Below, piece after piece: positions 59,098 to 64,000 of a stretch of 64,000 bases of DNA (position 1 is the stretch's first letter; each line of letters opens with the position of its first letter). The notes beneath the pieces are model-generated. The model was not told the origin of the DNA, searched no databases, and saw only the letters and a list, made by a program, of their open reading frames with translations. The stretch is taken from positions 5,962,749-6,026,748 of the forward strand of contig WNKI01000001.1 in assembly GCA_015350385.1 (NCBI GenBank). Direction: 5' to 3'. Source of the DNA: Aculops lycopersici. Its lineage: Eukaryota; Arthropoda; Arachnida; Trombidiformes; Eriophyidae. The position numbers and the translations under genes were made by a program.

Positions 59098-59600
59098 GTA
59101 AATTACAACTCCTCGAACGCTAGACCCGATATAAGATATTGCTCTTTGCTCACAATCTGAAGAATTTGGGTACTTTCAAAGTCAAATGATAACCTAGATA
59201 ATAAAGGATAGCCTAGTAAAAATATATATAGAAAATGTGGACATCTTATGAGTTGAAACTTTCCTCGCGTCGTTGGACTTGGCGACATGTGCTTTGTTTT
59301 GGTACTGGCGCGCCACCATGCGTCTATGTGTTGGAACTACTGAAATTACCACCTGAGTGAAAGATCAAAACAAGTGACTCTTCGTTTGTGACACAAACTT
59401 TGTGTCGTCTTCGTTTTAGCAAAATGCAAAACAAGTCTTGAAATATTAGGAACCTGCGATGGGAGAATGGAAACTTCGCATAATCTCATTCCATTTATAA
59501 TTCTTATATTGATTGAATACCGCCTCACATTTATAATCTCAGTATTTTCCTAAATTATATCAACCTGTAGCACTTGAAATACAATTAGACCCTCGGCAAT
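59098..59600. promoter_or_regulatory. Divergent TMEM242/PEX5 promoter region
   Basis: A 503 bp spacer between two genes transcribed away from each other. It contains GGCGCGCCACCATGCG at about 59307, an AT run near 59220 and no independent coding potential. Shared bidirectional promoter activity is inferred from arrangement. Confidence 0.5.
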
Positions 59601-61307
59601 ATGGCTTTTAACTTGAACAAGCTAGTTCAGCCAGAATGTGGTGCCTCAAATCCTTTGGTTGCAACTGCTCACCAGATTGCTATGATGAGACCCTCGACCT
59701 CTGGGGCCGTCCAAGCGAATGCTAATCTCCAATCATCAATATCGGCAGCCTCGACAATGGCCGCAACAATGTGCAATGAGTTCAGACAACAAGAGGCTCT
59801 ACCCCAGCTACTTCAAAGCAAACTTTCCATGACCAACAAGACTGGGCCAATGATAAGAAATATTCCAGTCGGGATAGGTACTCAACTGCAGCAATCACAG
59901 CAACAGATGACCAATGTATTCTATACTCAGCAAGCCCTTCAGCAACAGCAACAACAACAGCAGCAGCATAACCTAAATCAGCAACAGGCTTCATTTGTGA
60001 GCGCCGGTGACCAATTAGAAACAAAGTATCGGAATGATATGATCAATTCTCAGAAGGTGAAGGACGAGGGTAAAGTTGACGACATCGAATTTTGGCAAGG
60101 ATTGAGCCAGAGTTTTATTGGACCAACTACATTTTCTACAACATCAAGAGCATCAACATCTAAGACTGTAGAGCAAAGTGAACCAACAACATCGACCAAG
60201 ACATCAATTGATCAGGACAAGAAAACCACCGAGATTTTGACTGATCCCATTTCAGAGGCCGAGATAGACTCTGAGATTCCATTGACTAAGAGTGAACTTC
60301 GAGCTCATTCTAAACAAGACTTGGAGTACACATTCGAGGATAGAAATCCCTTCCTAGGTCAACATGCTGACCCATTCGCAGAGGGATTAAAGGCGCTAGA
60401 AAGGGATGATATACCATCAGCCGCGTTATTATTTGAAGCTGCAGTTCAAAAGAACGACAAGGATCCAGTTGCCTGGCGTTATTTGGGCACAACTCAAGCT
60501 CAGAATGAGCAGGATTTGTTGGCCATAAAGGCACTAAGAAATTGTTTAGTATTAGACCCGACCGACCAGGCAGCCCGGCTTGCTATTGCCCCGAGTTTGG
60601 TTAATGAAAACTACTCCCATGAAACCTGCAAGAATCTACTCGAATGGCTAATCAATCATGACAAGTACAAATCCCTAGGGGCTAGCTTGGAGATGTTCTA
60701 CGCGTTGGATAATCAAATGGATGACATGACTCGATTGGATAGTACAACTCATCGTGGACATTACCTGTATGTTAGAGAACAATTTATTAATGCTGCCCGA
60801 GCATCACCCGATATGCCGGATCCAGATGTCCAGAATATGTTAGGTGTTTTGTTAAATATGGATGGCGCCTACACTGAAGCGGTGGATTGTTTCAAGTCAG
60901 CATTGAGTGTCAACGAGAACGATTCTCTTCTTTGGAATCGACTTGGCGCCACGCTTGCCAATGGAAACAAACCTGAAGAGGCAGTTGTGGCTTACAGGAG
61001 GGCACTTGAATTATCGCCTGGCTTCATTAGGTCTCGCTACAACTTGGCAATCAGTTTAATCCACTTGAATTGTTATGAGGAGGCTGCAAAGCAACTGGTT
61101 TTGATACTCAACACCCAGGCGGCAGGCAAGGGTAGCGGAAACGTAACTGTTCGTACTAGATCCATTACATCAAGAGCAATTTGGAACACACTTAGAACAG
61201 TGGCCACACTCATGAACAAACCTAACTTATATCCCTTCATCGATGGAAAGAATTTGGACGCGGTTAACCTTGAAATATTTGGACAAGAACGCGGAAGTGC
61301 CGATTAA
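59601..61307 (+). CDS. PEX5: PEX5 peroxisomal targeting signal 1 receptor
   Basis: Predicted 568 aa, single exon. PEX5 binds C-terminal PTS1 (SKL-type) signals in the cytosol through TPR repeats, docks at PEX13/PEX14 and is recycled after ubiquitination of an N-terminal cysteine. Here Cys13 (VQPECGASNPL) matches that conserved cysteine. Residues 40-160 are low-complexity with a Q run. DDIEFWQGLSQSF (Trp165) corresponds to the DFWDKLQ element before the TPRs. From about 250 the family signature is strong: EDRNPFLGQHADPFAEGLKA, AALLFEAAVQKNDKDPVAWR, YLGTTQAQNEQDLLAIKALR, then LLWNRLGATLANGNKPEEAV, AYRRALELSPGFIRSRYNLA. The N-terminal half has one Trp only and no WxxxF/Y pentapeptide, which is unusual. 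An LVxEF-like MCNEF is at about 58-62. The start ATG is fixed by the conserved cysteine spacing. Confidence 0.97.
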   Translation: MAFNLNKLVQPECGASNPLVATAHQIAMMRPSTSGAVQANANLQSSISAASTMAATMCNEFRQQEALPQLLQSKLSMTNKTGPMIRNIPVGIGTQLQQSQQQMTNVFYTQQALQQQQQQQQQHNLNQQQASFVSAGDQLETKYRNDMINSQKVKDEGKVDDIEFWQGLSQSFIGPTTFSTTSRASTSKTVEQSEPTTSTKTSIDQDKKTTEILTDPISEAEIDSEIPLTKSELRAHSKQDLEYTFEDRNPFLGQHADPFAEGLKALERDDIPSAALLFEAAVQKNDKDPVAWRYLGTTQAQNEQDLLAIKALRNCLVLDPTDQAARLAIAPSLVNENYSHETCKNLLEWLINHDKYKSLGASLEMFYALDNQMDDMTRLDSTTHRGHYLYVREQFINAARASPDMPDPDVQNMLGVLLNMDGAYTEAVDCFKSALSVNENDSLLWNRLGATLANGNKPEEAVVAYRRALELSPGFIRSRYNLAISLIHLNCYEEAAKQLVLILNTQAAGKGSGNVTVRTRSITSRAIWNTLRTVATLMNKPNLYPFIDGKNLDAVNLEIFGQERGSAD

Positions 61308-61635
61308 CTCTTGGGTCCAAAATATGACGACGATTATATGACCTGGTTAGAGGATTCTCAAATCTACCAAGAGCAAGTGAGGCAGCATTACCACTCTAAT
61401 CAATGACTAACTTGCAACAAAGAGTCACAGCCTCTATTTACAAATTCCAGATTACAAGAATAGAGGTCGCAGCGAGCTAACTCTTGATCAAGTTGAGGAG
61501 TCCAAATGGGTGCTGTTGTTTTGGTTGTTCTAGTGCTAGTAAGTGATCGAGAATATATATTTATACATAAGTTGGAGTTGAGAAACTAGTTGAGATTCAA
61601 GTGACAATCTTGGTCGAGAAAGTGGCTGGCTAGTT
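61308..61635. other. PEX5 3' flank
   Basis: No gene seen. No AATAAA on the plus strand was noticed within this stretch; the first one seen is near 62128, inside the opposing candidate gene. It includes an AT run (ATATATATTTATA) at about 61553. Confidence 0.4.
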
Positions 61636-62451
61636 CTAGTTATTTTCGACAAACCGTGGAAAAGTGGAGCGGATGTAATGCAACCATGTTGGAGGAAAAC
61701 CTGTGCCCCTTGGAGCGGCAACTTTCAGGACTACGAAATAGACCGCGACGACGATGATAACTATGTTTTCGTGTCTTACATAACTAATGTGATTATTGAT
61801 TGCCCATGATACATGCCGATTGGGGCCGCACAACGTCGTGTCTTTTGGCAGCAGTAAATGGGGGAAGGTCACGGACTTGCGCACTTCCGGCTCTATCGCA
61901 AACATCAATCGACCTAGCGATTGAGTGACTATCACGGATAAGGTCATATTACATGGAAAACTGGTGTAGGTTGCCCATAGATCGTTCATATTTTGACGGC
62001 CACAAGCTCAATCGCGTATTTTGCCTGCGCTTCAGGCTATTCTTTGTTGTTTTATGTGATTTACTGTTGGTCGAACCACATATCAATTTTGAGGGAGATC
62101 CTCTCACTTTTTGGGCATGAACCCTGTAAAAATAAACACCAACTCCTTATCGGCTTAGAGACTCTCGTTAGAAGGAGTAGGATGAGGTGAAATATTTTTG
62201 TTGATTCCAGTTGCTTTCATTTAGCCACGATCAAGCCGAATTCTATTACATCGGGAAAATTTTAGCCTAGAAGACAAAGTCAAGTCACTCTTCTTGTTTG
62301 CTTGCCCTTCTATTTGGCTGCCTATCTCCATCTGTCTCTCGGGTCGATGTCCATTAGCTTGGGGCGCATCTTGCGGATCCATTTGGCTCATAGGTGAGCT
62401 AAGTGGCCGCTCGGGTGCAACTGGCGAGTCTCGTGGTGAAGAAGAGTCCAT
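61636..62451 (-). CDS. Probable spliced small single-pass membrane protein, unknown family
   Basis: Three pieces on the minus strand may form one gene. The first is an ATG-initiated Pro/Ser-rich frame at 62451 to about 62280 (MDSSSPRDSPVAPERPL, ending NKKSDLTL). The second is a short exon after a strong acceptor (TTTATTTTTACAG, about 62130), reading VHAQKVRGSPSKLICGSTN. The third starts at about 62009 and runs to the stop at 61636, with TCGRQNMNDLWATYTSFPCN, KSVTFPHLLLPKDTTLCGPN, a membrane segment (IVIIVVAVYFVVLKV) and a 25-residue tail. The second and third pieces join in frame across a 58-nt intron (GTAAAT...GATTGAG). The donor of the first intron (GTCTTC) is weak, so the first link is least sure. 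Cysteines and an NMT sequon suggest an extracellular domain. No family is recognised. Confidence 0.4.
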
Positions 62452-62553
62452 TGCAGTCTAGTTTTGTTTAGTCAGTATTGACATTCATCCGGACGTCATG
62501 AATTCGATATCCCATTAATCATCCGCTTAGGCGTGAGCTAGACAATCTCACGT

Positions 62554-63174
62554 CTACAAACTTTTTCTGACTAAATCTAACATGTTGCTCAATGTAGAGC
62601 GCTGACTCTTGACCAGATTCAATGCTAGCGTCACCCTGTCCACCTCTAGAAATTGTTTGCAAGTCTCAAATTTGAAAACATTGGAGCGCAGTAATCCATT
62701 TTTGTAGATAGAATTGCCAACTTGCAATCTTATGCGTTCCATTAGTTCGGCATTTACATCAACAAACGATTGGCAATCATCAATGGCTAATGCCAAGGCT
62801 TTGGCCGCCGATTTTGTATCATCAAGATTGGAATCGCTAATTAACTTGATTGCCTTCGAAACCATTTGATTCTTGTCCATAGAAAGCGATTGTTTCACAC
62901 AATCGAAGTACTCTGTACATTTTGCCAGTTCATTTAGTCCATTAGTATTAGCTTGACCGTTGCGACAAACATTAAGCGCATTTCTATTTAACGCCAAGGC
63001 AAATATCTCCGCAGTTGACTCCAATCTAGATTCTAGATTAGATTTGAATTCCTTTTGAAACGATTCATCGATTGATCTCTGACGCTCAATTGACACTTCA
63101 CCTGAACAACTGAGACAAATCAAGCTAAGGCTAGCGAGAAGACAGGTAGCCAATGAACAAAGCGATTTAGACAT
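62554..63174 (-). CDS. Secreted Cys-containing helical protein, family unknown
   Basis: Predicted 206 aa. A signal peptide covers about residues 1-24 (LCSLATCLLASLSLICLSCS). The mature part has five cysteines (in NVCRNGQ, LAKCTEYFDCVKQ, DDCQSFVD and FETCKQF) and heptad-like Leu/Ala spacing, so a disulphide-linked helical bundle is likely. No family is recognised. Start: the first ATG, directly ahead of the signal peptide. A TATATA element on the same strand lies only about 40 nt upstream, implying a very short leader. The gene converges with PEX5 and is in the same orientation as the candidate membrane-protein gene just downstream of it, about 100 bp away. Confidence 0.8.
   Translation of the reverse strand: MSKSLCSLATCLLASLSLICLSCSGEVSIERQRSIDESFQKEFKSNLESRLESTAEIFALALNRNALNVCRNGQANTNGLNELAKCTEYFDCVKQSLSMDKNQMVSKAIKLISDSNLDDTKSAAKALALAIDDCQSFVDVNAELMERIRLQVGNSIYKNGLLRSNVFKFETCKQFLEVDRVTLALNLVKSQRSTLSNMLDLVRKSL

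Positions 63175-64000
<826 letters not shown>

Overview
The window looks like a eukaryotic nuclear scaffold from an invertebrate, most probably an arthropod. An intron-poor mite-like chelicerate is my best guess, but the sequence alone does not prove it. The reasons are metazoan-specific genes (Mondo/ChREBP, achaete-scute-type bHLH proteins, DESI2, TMEM242, PEX5), CAA/CAG-rich glutamine tracts in the regulatory proteins, abundant microsatellites, TATA-box promoters, and very few introns: PEX5, DESI2, TMEM242 and the bHLH genes each read as one open exon. No prokaryotic operon, CRISPR array, rRNA or tRNA gene, or intact mobile element was recognised. One assembly gap (289 N) follows a GTT repeat.

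Layout. At 1-4.2 kb is Mondo, a glucose-sensing bHLH-Zip factor, in two exons joined in phase. At 4.2-10.1 kb is non-coding DNA with an old, frame-broken ABCG transporter ATP-binding domain (about 7.26-8.25 kb). At 10.2-11.2 kb on the minus strand is a C2HC zinc-finger gene. At 11.2-54.9 kb is a very gene-poor domain holding two Q-rich bHLH genes on the plus strand: a clear achaete-scute homologue (21.26-22.66 kb) and a more divergent achaete-scute-like gene (44.92-46.94 kb). A small secreted-protein gene lies between them on the minus strand (33.98-34.48 kb). The surrounding DNA is full of CAGGTA/TACCTG hexamers, E-boxes and microsatellites, and I read it as the cis-regulatory landscape of an achaete-scute-type complex. 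At 54.9-63.2 kb the DNA is compact and gene-rich: a Ser-rich disordered protein (-), DESI2 desumoylase/deubiquitinase (+), TMEM242 (-), PEX5 peroxisomal import receptor (+), a probable spliced small membrane-protein gene (-), and a secreted Cys-containing protein (-). The window ends in long GA, GTA and ACGT repeats.

How the genes relate. The two bHLH genes are likely proneural regulators and may share enhancers across the 22 kb between them. Mondo is a metabolic regulator. DESI2, TMEM242 and PEX5 are housekeeping genes packed with short spacers: DESI2 and TMEM242 converge with 166 bp between stops, and TMEM242 and PEX5 diverge from a 503 bp shared promoter region. Points worth a second look are the PEX5 N-terminal half without WxxxF/Y motifs, the expanded Mondo N-terminus, poly(A) signals touching or nearly touching the stop codons of both bHLH genes, the CAGGTA-rich gene desert, and several degraded coding remnants.
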